Assembly: GCA_905221605.1 (NCBI GenBank)
Contig: CAJNDS010002590.1
Span: 379,918 to 443,917, forward strand
DNA: 64,000 nucleotides
From: Symbiodinium natans
Lineage: Eukaryota; Sar; Dinophyceae; Suessiales; Symbiodiniaceae
Direction: 5' to 3'
How positions within the stretch are numbered: position 1 is the stretch's first letter; each line of letters begins with the position of its first letter. The notes beneath the pieces are model-generated. The model searched no databases. It was not told the origin of the DNA and saw only the letters and a list, made by a program, of their open reading frames with translations. The translations under genes were made by a program, and so were the position numbers. This document shows, in pieces, positions 52,110-63,610 of this stretch.

Positions 52110-52629
52110 CCTAAACCCTAAACCCTAAACCCTAAACCCTAAACCCTAAATCCTGAATCCCAAACCCTAAACCCTAAACCCTAAACCCTAAACCCTACGA
52201 TCCGGCCCAGCCGCGAAATCGATCATCTGCTGCGAGGCCCGGCGCGTCGCCGACCGGTCACCTGGTTGTACTGAGCACTAGGCCCAGATGTTTCCGAAAC
52301 ATGGGGTTTAGGGTTTAGGGTTTCGGGTTTCGGGTTTCGGGCTGGGGGTGTACCCTTGGGGGGTGTTTAGGGACTCGGATTTTGGGGGTTCTAGGGTTGT
52401 TTGTTAGGGCTGTAGCACAAAGGACTGTCGGTTTGAGGTGTTAGGGTTTCGCGGTTGGGTTTGGAGGTTGGGGCTTCAGGTTTAAAGGGTTTGGGGACTT
52501 TAGGGGTTGAGGTCTAACGGAGTTGAATTTGGAAAGGGAGGGGGGGAGTCTGGTTCAGGGTGCTGGGGCTTAGGTTTTCTTCTTGAGTTTAAGAAATCAG
52601 AGGTGAGGGGTTCGGGTTTGGGGCTTAGG

Positions 52630-52732
52630 TTGGGATGTTCCCTCTTATACTAACAGTCCTCAATAGGGACTATAGTACCCCTGACTATAATCCCAATTAA
52701 GGACTGTTGGTACAAGAGGCAACATCCCAAGG
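52630..52732. mobile_element. MITE family A copy
   Basis: TTGGGATGTTCCCTCTTATA, CTAACAGTCC, then AAGGACTGTTGGTACAAGAG and GCAACATCCCAA. Confidence 0.85.
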
Positions 52733-53399
52733 CTTAGAATTTCTAGGGCTTTTAAGGCTGAGGCAGTTTCCAGAATAGGGTTTCCGGGTGTTGGGTCGGC
52801 AGGGCCTGGGGGGGTTTAGGGGGCTTTAACTAAGGTTTTCCACTGGCCCAAGGACAAGAAGCACAGTCTTTTTGGGCTACCTACCGAATGGACCCCAGAA
52901 CCCCAAAAAAGTAAAAACGTCTACTACAGTACTGAACAGCTTAATTAGTTAAGTGCCCCTGTGCTAGACATGCTCTTTGAATTGCTGGAAACTTCGAGTG
53001 CGAAGGGGGAACACCCTAAACGCCCTAAACGCCCCAAACCGTAAACCCGAAACCCTACACCGTCAACCCTAAACCCTAAACCCTAAACTTGCCCGAAACC
53101 CTATGATAAACCTAAATCTAACCCTATACCCTAAACCCTAAACCCTAAGCCCCTAAACCCTAAACCTCTTCCAGAGTGGAAGATCAGACAAATGGGGGGC
53201 CGCCTTCGATGCTGGGCTTGGCATTTGTGAAGAGAAAGGCGGACGCCGGACAGTGAAGCTGACCTGAGCTTAGGGTTTAGGGTTTAGGGTTTAGGGTTTA
53301 GGGTTTAGGGTTTAGGGTTTAGGGTTTATTTAGGGTTGAGGGCTGACCTGAGCTTAGGGTTTAGGGTTGAGGGTTTAGGGTTTAGGGGTCCTAGACAGC

Positions 53400-53515
53400 T
53401 AAGCCCTAAACATAGGGTTTGTAGGGTACAGAGGGTTTTTAGGGTTTATAGGGTTTATAGGGTTTATAGGGTTTCTAGGGTTTCTAGGGTTTATAGGGTT
53501 TATAGGGTTTTGAAC
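53400..53515. repeat. TAGGGTTTA(TA) variant array
   Basis: Eight GGGTTTATA/GGGTTTCTA 9-bp units at about 53438-53506, another unit variant. Confidence 0.85.
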
Positions 53516-53786
53516 GGGGGAAGCTGTCGTCCGGGTGTGTGTGTGTGTGGTGCAAAGAGGATTTAGCTCTTAGGGTTAAAAGAGCCTACACCCTAAACCC
53601 TGAACCCTCCCTAAACCCTAAACCCTAAACCCTAAACCCTAAACCCTAACCCCTAAACCATGAACCCTCAGCCGTAGTAGATGTCGCAAGGCGCAAACAA
53701 ACAGCCGAGCTGGGGCTTGCACCCAAAACCCAATACAAGCCCAAAGCATCCCTAATTAAACCCTAAACCCCTGAAAACCCCACGAC

Positions 53787-53889
53787 TTGGGATGTTCCCC
53801 CTTATACTGGCAGCCCTTACCAGGGATTTATAATAAAGTGGTACTCTAATCCCTACTAAGGACTGTTAGTACAAGGGGGAACATCCCAA
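53787..53889. mobile_element. MITE family A copy
   Basis: TTGGGATGTTCCCCCTTATA and the matching TACAAGGGGGAACATCCCAA; nearly perfect terminal repeats of about 20 bp. Confidence 0.9.
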
Positions 53890-53952
53890 CCTACAACCAG
53901 AACCAGTAGGAGCCCTGAAGCCCCAACCCTGAAACCCTAAACCTCCAGGCGT

Positions 53953-54080
53953 TTTGCCTTGGACCCTTGAGGTTGTGCCCTTGGGGTTTTGGGGATCCTG
54001 TTTAAAGATCCTGAGGGTAGTATAAGTATATTAAGGGGAACCTTTGGGGGTACAACCTTCTTCGAGTCTTCATCCCTTGA
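53953..54080. mobile_element. dispersed element family E copy
   Basis: TTGCCTTGGACCCTTGAGGT, TGTGCCCTTGGGGTTTTGGG, GGGGAACCTTTGGGGGTACA, GAGTCTTCATCCCTTGA. Confidence 0.7.
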
Positions 54081-54376
54081 AAACCTTGGAGATCCCGGAG
54101 GGAGCATCCCGTGATCCCTAAACCCTGAATCTCTAAACCCGGAAACCCTAAACCCTAAACCCTAACCCCTAAACCCTAAACCCTAACCCTAAACCCTAAA
54201 CCCTAAACCCCAAACCCTAAACCCCAAACCCTAAACCCTAAACCCTAAACCCCAAACCCTAAACCCTAAACCCCAAACCCTAAACCCTAACTCTGAAGGG
54301 CACAAGCCTAAAGGTGGCCAGGAACGCGGCAGGACGCCCGCTTCTTGGCACCCATGGGGCCCTGCATTGGCTTTGA

Positions 54377-54625
54377 GACTTCAAGGGGCTAAAGGAGGGA
54401 CCCGAATAAGGTTTGGTTTAGGGTTTGGGGTTTGGGGTTTGGGGTTTAGGGTTTAGGGTTTAGGGTTTAGGGTTTAGGGTTTAGGGTTAGGGACCCTTTA
54501 TAAGGGACCTTAGAGGACATCTAGAGGTTATTTGGGAGCTACCTAGGTAAATAGGGGCTACATAAGGTGTGTATAGGGGTTATATAGGGGAATAAGGTTA
54601 AGGGTCCCTTCTATAGACCTTAGGG
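54377..54625. mobile_element. MITE family K copy interrupted by a TTTAGGG array
   Basis: GGGGCTAAAGGAGGGACCCG at the left, then an array (54415-54488), then GGACCCTTTATAAGGGACCT and, near the right end, TTAAGGGTCCCTTCTATAG. Same family as 19030-19190 in the opposite orientation. Confidence 0.5.
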
Positions 54626-54689
54626 CCTTCGGGTGTGTTTTGGGCTTCGGGTCCCTAAACCCTCTAGGCCCTAAACCCTACAGTTTTAG

Positions 54690-55160
54690 GCCTTGTCGGC
54701 TTCATGACTTTTCAATTTTCGGGGCGGGGGAGTTTAGGCTTTGGGTTTGAGATTGCAGGCCTCTTGGTTTTTTTTGCCAGGGCTGAGAGGGCTGAGGTTG
54801 CCTTAACCATCAAAAGGTTTAGGACCGAAAGTCCAAAAAACCTAGTAAGGAGGTCTTATTTGGTGTTTGGGTATTGTGGACTCTAGCTGTTCGAAGCTAT
54901 GTCAAGCTCATTTGCTTCCTGAATAATCGTTTTAGGTTGTTCTTCTTACTCTAATGTTTGACCTTTTCTCTTGTCTTTAAGCCTGTATTATTGAGCAGCA
55001 ACTCGTTTCTCATAGAACTGTTGTCTCGCATTTTTCATTTTCTAAACAAATGAGGGTTCTTTCGGGTATAGGGTTTACGGTGCTAGAACAAACAACCTCA
55101 CTGCCCAGATAACGAAACAGCAGGCAGACCCGTTCAACCCAAGTGATTCTGATATATGGA
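54690..55160. other. unique AT-richer stretch, nothing recognised
   Basis: About 470 bp largely free of repeats. A 60-codon plus frame at 54704-54886 has no recognised features. Confidence 0.4.
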
Positions 55161-55167
55161 ACATGCA

Positions 55168-55279
55168 TTGGGAGGTTCTCCCCCTATACTAACAGTCCTT
55201 AATATGGATTATGATAGGGAGCGCAAGAATCCCGATTAAGGACTTTAGTACAGTATAAGGCTAAGGGGGATCATCCCAA
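55168..55279. mobile_element. MITE family A copy
   Basis: TTGGGAGGTTCTCCCCCTAT ... GGGGGATCATCCCAA, with the inner ACTAACAGTCCTTAA and TTAAGGACTTTAG arms. Confidence 0.8.
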
Positions 55280-55814
55280 AACATACAGTATAAGGGCAGA
55301 ACGGTGACTAGCTAGTTCTGCGTGACCGCAAGTACACTCATAAATGTGCAAAACAATTGCCCTTCTTGAACATATTGTTAGTTGCTGAGTTCATAAGCCC
55401 CCAAAAAGTGTACACTTTCAGTTCTATAGGGGATTCTAGTACCCCAAAAAGTGTAAAGTGTACTCACTCAGCTACTAAGTATTCAAGGGGGTCGTAAGGC
55501 TGCACAGGCTCGATCTTCGCGTAAATCTTACTAGGTGCCTGAGGGCTTGGGGTCTAAACCCTAAACCCTAAACCTACCCCCATCGCAAAAGACCCGGGAC
55601 CCACCGAAAGTAGGGTTTAGGGCCTAGGGTTTGGGGTTTAGGGTGGCTCACCCAGGAGTGCCTCCCAGCTCGTGCAGCTTCCTCTGCTGGCAGAGTCGCG
55701 ATCACCATGCGCGTGGTCTACCCTCGCAGTGCGCAGAACTCTGTCGTGAAAGAATTTCGGGCTTACAGCCCAATAGCCACCATCCGTGTCAGCCAGGCTA
55801 TCTGCCTCTGACAG

Positions 55815-55961
55815 CCGAGCTCGTCCATCTTCTGCGGCGTGGACTTTGCCAGAGTTGCAGCAGCACGATTCGACTGTGTCGCGTGTGGGAAGCGGCATCA
55901 GGGAGACAAGGAAACGGTGCTAAAGCAGCACAGCTCTTGTCACATCTGTGTACAAACCTAA
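55815..55961 (+). CDS. Cys/His-rich terminal exon
   Basis: Plus strand: a strong acceptor GGCTATCTGCCTCTGACAG, then 48 codons in phase 0 to TAA. The order of residues is PSSSIFCGVDFARVAAARFD, then CVACGKRH, then 13 residues, then SSCHICVQT. The C-x2-C...H...C-x2-C spacing resembles small zinc-binding folds, but I cannot assign a family. About two thirds of codons end in G or C. Two overlapping frames are also open: 55631-56074 on the plus strand and 55638-55898 on the minus. The upstream exon is not identified. Confidence 0.5.
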   Translation, partial: PSSSIFCGVDFARVAAARFDCVACGKRHQGDKETVLKQHSSCHICVQT

Positions 55962-56212
55962 TATCGTCCACTCCAAATAGCTGCGACCTCGAAATCGTGG
56001 ACCCCTGGACTTCATCGCCACGCGCTCCCAGTGTCGCCGGCGCTTCTTGGAGCGATTCGAGTCCGGCTTCTTAGTAGCGCAGAAGGGACTCGACACCAAC
56101 CTACTCTTGTTTGCTGCTATATCTTTGATCTAGTCTAAAATCTTCACGAAAAAGGGGTGAATCTTTCCAAAACCCCAGAAAAACTTGAAACAAACAGGCC
56201 TACTCTTCCCTA

Positions 56213-56415
56213 AACCCTAAACCCTAACCCTAAACCCTAAACCCTAAACCCTAAACCCTAAACCCTAAACCCTAAAACCTAAACCCTAAACCCTAAACCC
56301 TAAACGGCCCTAAACCCTAAACCCTAAACCCTAAACCCTAAACCCTAAACCCTAAACCCTAAACCCTAAACCCTAAACCCTAAACCCTAAACCCTAAACC
56401 CTAAACCCTAAACCC
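56213..56415 (-). repeat. (CCCTAAA)n array
   Basis: About 28 units with one CGGCCCTAAA interruption at 56305, the longest CCCTAAA run in the window. Confidence 0.97.
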
Positions 56416-56456
56416 TACCCCAAACCCTAAACCCTACCCCAAACCCTAAACTCCAA

Positions 56457-56540
56457 AACCAAGTCGAGGCTTGCACGGAAGAGCTCGCGCTGCCGTAGCC
56501 GCCGCCGGGCCTCGGCCGGTGGCGGCCAGGGCTTCTTGGG
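56457..56540 (-). other. exon-like island, textbook flanks
   Basis: Minus reading: AACCCCCAAG acceptor, frame starting KPWPPPAEARRRLRQRELFR then ASLDL, donor GTTTTGGAGTTTAGGG. The helical, Arg/Glu-rich pattern is natural. A plus frame (SRLARKSSRCRSRRR) is also open. Confidence 0.45.
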
Positions 56541-57022
56541 GGTTTAGGGTTTAGGGTTTAGGGTTTAGGGTTTAGGGTTTAGGGATTAGGGTTTAGGGCT
56601 AGGGTTTGGGGTTCATGTGGCTTATATGGTGTATATGGTTTACATTTACATGGTTTACACGGGGCTTCTTGGGGGCTGAGGGGTTGAGGGTTTAGGGATT
56701 TAGGGTTTAGGGGTTAGGGTTTAGGTTTAGGGTTGAGTGTCAGGGTTTAGCGGATCTGAGGGTTAAAGAATTTAGCGGTTTAGGGTTTGGGGTTCAGGGT
56801 ACGTATAGGGTGTTTAGATTTAAGGGTTTAAGGATGTAAGGAGTTTAAGGGTTTAAGGGTTTAAGAGATTAGTGTCAGTACGGTTTATATGGCTTTTAAC
56901 GGTGTACAATATAAACCGTATAGACAATACTGTGGTTGATATGGCTAACAGGGTCAACATGTTTTGTACTGTTTCATGGTTTAGATGGTTTGAATGGGGC
57001 TTCTTGGGAGCTGAGGGCTCAA

Positions 57023-57172
57023 TCTAGGGGTTCTACCTTGGACCCTTAAGGTTGTGCCCTTGGGTTCTGGTCCCTTTTTCAGGATCCCTTAGAATATTAG
57101 GGCCACAATAGGAATATATAAAAGGGGAACCTTTAGGGGTACAATCTTAGGGGTACGAGTCTTCATCCCTTG
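57023..57172. mobile_element. dispersed element family E copy
   Basis: TCTAGGGGTTCTACCTTGGA, CCCTTAAGGTTGTGCCCTTG, AAAGGGGAACCTTTAGGGGT, GAGTCTTCATCCCTTGA. Closest to the 53953 copy. Confidence 0.7.
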
Positions 57173-57354
57173 ATTTGAGGGTTTTAGGGTTTCGGGTTCA
57201 TTGGGTTCAAGGGGTTCGTTCAAGAGTTCAAGGAGTGAACGGGTTTCAAGGGCTTCAAGGGTGTTAAGGGTTTAGAGCTTCGGGCTGTAAAACTTTGGGC
57301 TTAAGGGAGGGCTAAAGGCAGGGGTTTACTGGTTTCGGTATGCCCCGACCCCCC

Positions 57355-57410
57355 CCCCAAAAAAAAAACACTAATAAAATAATAATAATAATAAAGGTAG
57401 TAATAAAGAA
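57355..57410. repeat. (ATA)n and poly-A microsatellite
   Basis: A-run then AATAATAATAATAAT. Confidence 0.85.
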
Positions 57411-57727
57411 AGAAACCTAAAACCCCTAAACCCCCAAAACTCCCTAAACCCCCTAAACCCCCCAAACCCCCTAAACCCTCTAAACCCTTAAACCTAAACC
57501 CCATAAACCCTCTAAACGCTACACCCCAAACCCGAAACCCTAAACCCCAAACCCGAAACCCTAAACCCCAAACCCCAAACCCCAAACCCGAAGCCCTAAA
57601 CCCCAAACCCGCTTCCTAAACCCCAAACCCTAAACCCTAAACCCCAAACCCTAAACCCCAAACCCTAAATCCTAAACCCTAAACCCCAAACCCTAAACCC
57701 TAAACCCTAAACCCCAAACCCTAAACC

Positions 57728-57806
57728 CCTAAAAGGCCCAAGGCTTCGGCTGTGCCGGCCCAATGGAGCGGCGGCCGAGGCTGGACGAGGTGGGAGCCTC
57801 GGGGGT
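57728..57806. other. exon-like island, textbook flanks
   Basis: Plus reading: TAAAAG acceptor, 23 codons (QGFGCAGPMERRPRLDEVGA), GTTTAGGG donor. Minus reading: CCCCCGAG acceptor with SSLGRRSIGPAQPKPWAF and then a stop. Plus is slightly favoured. Confidence 0.35.
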
Positions 57807-58202
57807 TTAGGGTTTAGGGTTTAGGGTTTAGGGTTTAGGGCTTAGGGTTTGGGTTTAGGGTTTAGGGTCTAGGGTTTAGGGGTTTCGGGTTAGGGGTTTC
57901 GGGTTTAGGGCTTCAGGGTTCAGTGTCTAGGGTTTTGACAAGGGTTGAGGGTTTAGGGTTAAGGGTGGAAGATGCAGCGTTTGATAAGGCTTGAGGAGTC
58001 TAGGAGGCAGGTATTCCCAAAGGTAAAGAAAGACAACACCCAGAGCAACAGCGCGGCCAGCACAGGAAATGTAAAGCACCTCTTCGAGAGGGGTAGCGTT
58101 TGTGTGAAGGCTTAGGCAAGTGCAGGCTTTGGGTTTTGTTTTGCGTCAGGGCTCAGGGCTTCGGCTTTGGCGTTCTGGCGCTTAGACCGCCAACCGTACC
58201 AT

Positions 58203-58296
58203 ACTTCAAGGTTCATGGGTACTTGAAAGTAGGGTTGCAAGCACCTACCTAAGGCTGTAACTATATACCCACCCTACTTGTAAGTACCCTGACCTC
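58203..58296. mobile_element. MITE family D copy, no array insertion
   Basis: CTTCAAGGTTCATGGGTACT runs straight into TGAAAGTAGGGTTGCAAG; the right part is CCCTACTTGTAAGTACCCTG. It is the empty-site comparison for the interrupted D copies. Confidence 0.75.
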
Positions 58297-60624
58297 TAAA
58301 CCTAAACTCTAAACCACCCTTCAACCTTGAAAGCCCTCTCCTAGAAGTACGCACAAATCGCACACGGGCGTTGAGGCTCTCGCTGTGTGCCGCCGTCTTT
58401 CCATGGAAGGAACGACGGAGACGTTGTCATCCTGACCGTGGACCAACCCTGACCCCTAAACCCTAAACCCGCAACACTATACTCCTTAAATCCTAAAAGT
58501 GTAAACCTTAAACCCTATAAACCCTATAAACCCTAAACCCGGTGAACCCTATAAACTCCAAACCCTAAACCCGAAACCCCAAAGCCTGCACGCTATTTGA
58601 AGGGGGTTGGTTCTACATCTGTTTCCCCTTGTAGATATCTGGCATATGTCAGAGCAATGGGTGGGCCTTGAATGCCTCTGGAACGATGTTCCTAAACGTT
58701 ATTCATGACAAAAAGTGGGGGTTTGTAACATAAGGTACCCTTTTGAGGGTTCCCATAAAGCATTCTCGTACTTGGGGGTATATTGGGGATACCCCTATTC
58801 TGGGAAATGCCCATAGATCCCCAGACCCTAGCTAGATTGGAACCTGTTGAACCTGAAACCCTGAACCCTAAGCCCCGACGCCCAAGCCTCATCAAAGTCG
58901 TTGCCCAGCACAGACTGCGCTCCTGGCGCGGGTTGGGACTTTTTCATGGGTGCTCTAAGGTGTTTGGGGTTTAGGGTTTAGGGTTCAGGGGCTTGATGGC
59001 TTTAGGGCTTCTAGGTTATGGGGCCCTCAAGGGCGGCTCGTGCAATGGGTCTTGTGTTCAAGGTCTAGAGGCTTAGGGTTTATACTTTTCATAGGAGGGT
59101 TGATACTTGTAATTCTGGGGTTCAGGGTTTATAGGGTCCAGTGTTGAACTACTCAGACGTTGGAGCTTCGACTGTCCCAACGAAAGGGCAAAGGGGGGGG
59201 GTTATGGATGACGATCCCCGTTTGGGGTAGGGTGCCTTTTGTAATAGAACGAGGTGCCTTGTCGAAGGTTCTCAGAACAACAGCACTAATCCATTGTTGA
59301 TAGTACATCAGCACAACGTATTCTCTGGTATGCAAAAAGGAACTTCACCGATTTCGGACCACCTCAACACAGGACACCCAAAAGGCTACAGAGGGTGCAT
59401 TCTCGAATCTGAAAACTATCCATCATGTAATCGAACCCGCCCCGGGTGCGGCCACTGTCACCCCCCACCCCTCCCCCCTTCCCTAAACCCTAAACCCTAA
59501 ACCCTAAGCCCTAAAAGGTCGAGGTGGCCTGGCGAGGGCGGACGGCCTGCCGGAAAGGCAATGGGTTTTATTCTAGGATGTCCATGAGAAGCCTTCGGAA
59601 GAATGACAGTTGAAGCTTTAGCTTCTTGAGAAAGTGTTTAGATCGCATTCCGTGGCGGTGTTCAGAAAAGGGCTAGTCAAGATGCAAATCTGACTGCGCC
59701 TACCACGTGAAATGTTCCTGAATATCATCCTCTTAAAACAAACCAGGGAAAAATGTTCCTGAATATAATCTTCTTAAACCCAACCAAGGAAAATTATAAA
59801 TATGCCAAGGGTTTACCATGACCCTGTATGCTGTTCTAGGCTGTTCGGTTTTCTGAAGCTTGGCATGTTTGAAAACGGGCCGGGGCTTCGGGCTTCGAGG
59901 TCTCATCGCGGGTTTGTATGTGAGGGTAGTTTCACGGGCCTTGATTTGGTCCCTAAGCTTTAATTTGTGTAGGGTATATAAGGGGCATATAAGGGGTACC
60001 CTTTTTTTGAGGAATGAAACTAACCCCTAAAGCCTAAGCCCTAAGATTCAGGGTGTAGCTACCCTAAGAGTTTAGAGCTCAGGGGCCACAGGGCTTAGGG
60101 TTGCACGCCCTCTCACGCCAGGTCCTTAACAAAGCTTTAGGAGAGGCGAGGTTCGGCTCATTTTTTTCTGGTTGAGGGTTTAGGGCTAGGGTTTAGGGTT
60201 TAGGGTTTCGGGTTTCCGGTTTCGGCTTTCGAGTTTGTTGACAATCAGGGCTGACAATGTCTTCCCAGGGTTCAGTCATGAGGATGATTTGGGAAGGGAT
60301 GGGGTTTAGGGCCTAAGGTGTCTTGGCCAAAGGGTTCCTTGGGGGGTTGACGAAAATAAGGGACCCCTTCATGAGGGACCCCAGATAGATGCCCTTTATA
60401 ATAAGGACTCCAATAAGGGACCCCCACATGGCTCTATAGGTGCTGGGGAGGTATATGCACCTTTCGGTGGAGACAAAACCTGATCCACGCAAGCGCTGCA
60501 TTTTGCGGTTCGATGGCCCTTCTTATGGGGCGCGGTGCTGACTTGTAGAGCCCTGTAGAACGGGCCAATTCACTTCAAATGGCACTCGCTTAGGGCGGGA
60601 TCGTACTGTAAGTACGCCAGGATG

Positions 60625-60735
60625 GGGGTTTGCAAAATAAGGGCCCCGAATATAGACCCCCCAAGATAGCGGGATTGCCTTATCATGTCATACGGACCCC
60701 AACAAGGTACCCCTAATGTTTGGAAACCCAAATCC
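60625..60735. mobile_element. MITE-like family G copy
   Basis: GGGGGTTTGCAAAATAAGGG, AGATAGCGGGATTGCCTTAT, GGACCCCAACAAGGTACCCC, TTTGGAAACCC; the ends are inverted. Confidence 0.6.
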
Positions 60736-61541
60736 CTAAACCCTGAGCTCTTCCTGCCCACCTTGTAGCCAGTTCGTCCAGGAGTCGTTGATTTCGTCTG
60801 GCCTTGGCCATACAGCTCAGGCAGAGTGTCCGATGGTGCTGTTAAAACTCGAAGCCCCAATAAATCTTCAACCCAGACCCCTACGAGTAGAGCCCCAAAA
60901 CCTGAACCCCCTAAACCCTAGAACCCCAAACCCTCAAACCATCTCAAAACCCCGAAGCCCTCAACCCCCAACCCTCCCCCAAGGATCCACCCCTGAGGGC
61001 CCCTGCTGGCTAGAAAATTCCTTGGACAGCCGGACCTGGTGGGGGGTTTGGGGTTTAGGGGTTAGGGTTTAGGGTTTATTCATTCCGCCTCTTGAGCAGG
61101 GATTTACGGCGTTGATTGTTTAGAGGGTTTTGGGGGTTTGGATGGTTTACATGCTTAAGAGGCTTTGGGCCTTAAGGATTCACAGGGGGCTTACGGGTGT
61201 TGCAGGCTTGCTGTGTGTTGGTTTGAGAACCAAGCTTTACGCCTTAATTCCTAAACCCTAAACCCTAAACCCTAAACCCTAAACCCTTATAAGCCCTAAA
61301 CCCTAAACCCGAAGCGTTTTTGTTGTTCTGTGTTCAAGTCTGCCCGAGGGGAGCCAAGGGGCTCGGAGAGCGCGACCGGAAGTCCCAAACCCTGCAAGCA
61401 TCTGGGGCTTAGGGCTTGAGGCTCGAGGGTTCAACCCGAAAACCTGAAACCCTAAACCCGAAACCCTAAACCTTACAACGAGAAGTCCTGAAACCCTTAA
61501 TTAACTTTGAAACCCCACAGCGCTGAAGTCCTAGACGCTGA

Positions 61542-61544
<3 letters not shown>

Positions 61545-61594
<50 letters not shown>

Positions 61595-61603
61595 ACCCTA
61601 AAC
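61545..61603 (-). repeat. (CTCAACC)n variant array
   Basis: Eight CCCTCAA units followed by CCCTAAA. The same variant forms a block at 38768-38808. Confidence 0.9.
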
Positions 61604-61611
61604 CCTAAACC

Positions 61612-61690
61612 CTAAAGCCCTGGGCTGCGGGGCTCCAGACCCAGAGATCTTCGGCGCTGAGGTAAATCCCATCTGCCGCCTTCGCGTCAG
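61612..61690. other. exon-like island, textbook flanks
   Basis: Minus reading: GACGCGAAG acceptor, ADGIYLSAEDLWVWSPAAQ, then GGCTTTAGGG with a possible GC donor. Plus reading: LGCGAPDPEIFGAEVNPICR, GTTTAGGG donor. Third-position GC is equal on both strands. Confidence 0.4.
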
Positions 61691-61771
61691 GGTTTAGGGT
61701 TTAGGGTTTAGGGTTTAGGGTTTAGGGTTTAGGGTTTAGGGTTTAGGGTTTAGGGTTTAGGGTTTAGGGTT
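61689..61771 (+). repeat. (TTTAGGG)n array
   Basis: Twelve units abutting the island. Confidence 0.97.
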
Positions 61772-62032
61772 TCCGCTGCCAAGTTTGGGGGCTTCGGAGG
61801 GGCTTTGGGATTGGCATCGTTTACTTAGTACTTAGCTTTGGAGTAGACCCTGGAAAAAAAGTATATACTTTTTTGGTATAAGTAGCTATAATAGGAACCC
61901 AGAGCCAAAAAAAAGTATTCAAGTATAGTACTCCAAGACCCAGTTTAGGGCTTAGGGTTTTTGGGGGCATGTGCTGGAGGCTTAGGGTGAGGGTTTAGTG
62001 TGTGGGGTTCGACGTGGCACCGATTGCGAGGG

Positions 62033-62092
62033 TTTAGGGTTTAGGGTTTAGGGTTTAGGGTTTAGGGTTTAGGGTTTAGGGTTTAGGGTTTA
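62033..62092 (+). repeat. (TTTAGGG)n array
   Basis: Nine units; on the minus strand it directly follows the donor of the exon at 62100-62288. Confidence 0.95.
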
Positions 62093-62099
62093 GCTCCAC

Positions 62100-62288
62100 C
62101 TTGGCACGGGCCGCCACCCCCTTGACCTCCATCTCCTGCACCCTTCCAGCCGCCTTGGGCTTGGCCTCCTCCTCCTCCACCATGGTGGTTTCCGTGCTGC
62201 TGACCATCCCAACCCCCACCTTGACCACCTCCACCTTATTGGTACGGGCTGCCAGCACCCCCTTGACCTCCATCTCCTCCCTTCCAGC
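62100..62288 (-). CDS. exon with strong codon bias and an internal protein repeat
   Basis: Minus strand: CTAAACCCCAAG acceptor, 63 codons in phase 0, donor AAG|GTGGAG. Nearly every codon ends in G or C, the clearest coding signal in the window. The protein is Val/Glu/Lys-rich. A motif AGREEMEVKGVLAARTNKVE near the start recurs as AGRVQEMEVKGVAARAK near the end, about 47 residues apart, so the gene may encode a longer repeat protein. Between them are GVGMVSSTETTMVEEEEAKP. The unit continues neither upstream nor downstream within about 100 bp. No domain is assigned. Confidence 0.65.
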
Positions 62289-62479
62289 CTTGGGGTTTAG
62301 GGTTTCTTGGCCACTGTGCCAGATCGCTGCAGGTTGGAGCGCATGATCCCCTGCTGCCAATGGCGGTGGTCTCGATGCGATCCAGCAAGGAGTGGCTCAT
62401 GCCGCCGGTTGACAATGATTGAGCTTGGGGCTTAGGGTTTAGGGTTTAGGGTTTAGGGCTTAGGGTGTAGGATGTGTGC

Positions 62480-62930
62480 GCATGCAGGTTGCTTGCAGCT
62501 GGTGCCATCACGGACTTTGAAACTTGTTGTTGGTGCACTTGTCTTACCAAGTTTTATAGTATGACAGCAAGATATATCGCTAGCTGTTTCGTCCACTATA
62601 CTATTATGTGAACCAACATAAAAATCATGAGATGCTGGTTTGGCCATGACAAAAACTAAGACTCTGGTCACGAGTTCTGCGCTTGTGTTTCATGGTCAAC
62701 CGCTTTCATTTACTACTACTTGCTTGAGAACACCCCCCCCCCCCCCTCAAAAAAGAAGAGATTGAAATCTCTATATTGCCCTTTCGAAGAAAGAATATCT
62801 ATGTTTCGGGGGGGTCTTAAGCAAGTAGTAGCTTGGTTGTTTGGAACACTGGTTTGACAAACATGCCTATCATTTATGGCTTACAGGCTCGGGGTTCCGT
62901 GTTGCCTTCTCCCTTTGGCTTCTTTTAAGC
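62480..62930. other. unique stretch, nothing recognised
   Basis: Repeat-free apart from a poly-C run at 62733-62746 and a short palindromic pair CTACTTGCTTGAGA / TCTTAAGCAAGTAGTAG (62713-62730 and 62814-62832). No convincing open frame. Confidence 0.4.
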
Positions 62931-63610
62931 TTTAGGGTTTAGGGATGCTTCACTCATACTTTCTAGCGAGCGGGGCTCCCGACAGGTCTGTATCAACGAT
63001 GAGGGCTGTGCACCAGTGAATTCAATACTCAAAGACCTTATGACCATCGAGATAGGAATAATTCGAAAGTTGCACCACACATGCCCTCAGGCAGCCGAAG
63101 CCCTAAACCCTAAACCCTAAACACTGCCAGGCCCCCGGCATCTTGGAGGAAACCGCCTGCCTGCAGCGAAGACCCAAAACCCCAAAAAACCGTTTAAAAC
63201 CCTGAGCCTTATAACTCGAAGCCCTGGGTCCCCCTGAAACCTTAACCCCTACACCCTAAAAACCCTTAACCAGTGCCTCGTCGAGCAAGTTAAGCAACAA
63301 ATTAAGGGCACGGGTCTAAACCCTAAACAGTCGGCCCAGAATCCCTGTGAACTCCCAACCATGAAAGCCTCTAGTTTCGGGTTTCGGGTTTAGGATTTAG
63401 GGTTCAGGGTTCAGGGTTTAGTAGTAGGGTTTAGGGCTACAAACCTGAAAACCCTGAAGAGCTTCTGAGCCCCCAAACGCCAAACCCCGCAAAAGCAAAA
63501 CTCGAAGCCCTCAAGCCTTAACTATGTACCTCATTAACCCCCAAATGCAAACACCTCTTCAAAAAAAAAACGTCACTGGACTAAGACCCTAAACCCTAAA
63601 CCCTAAACCC

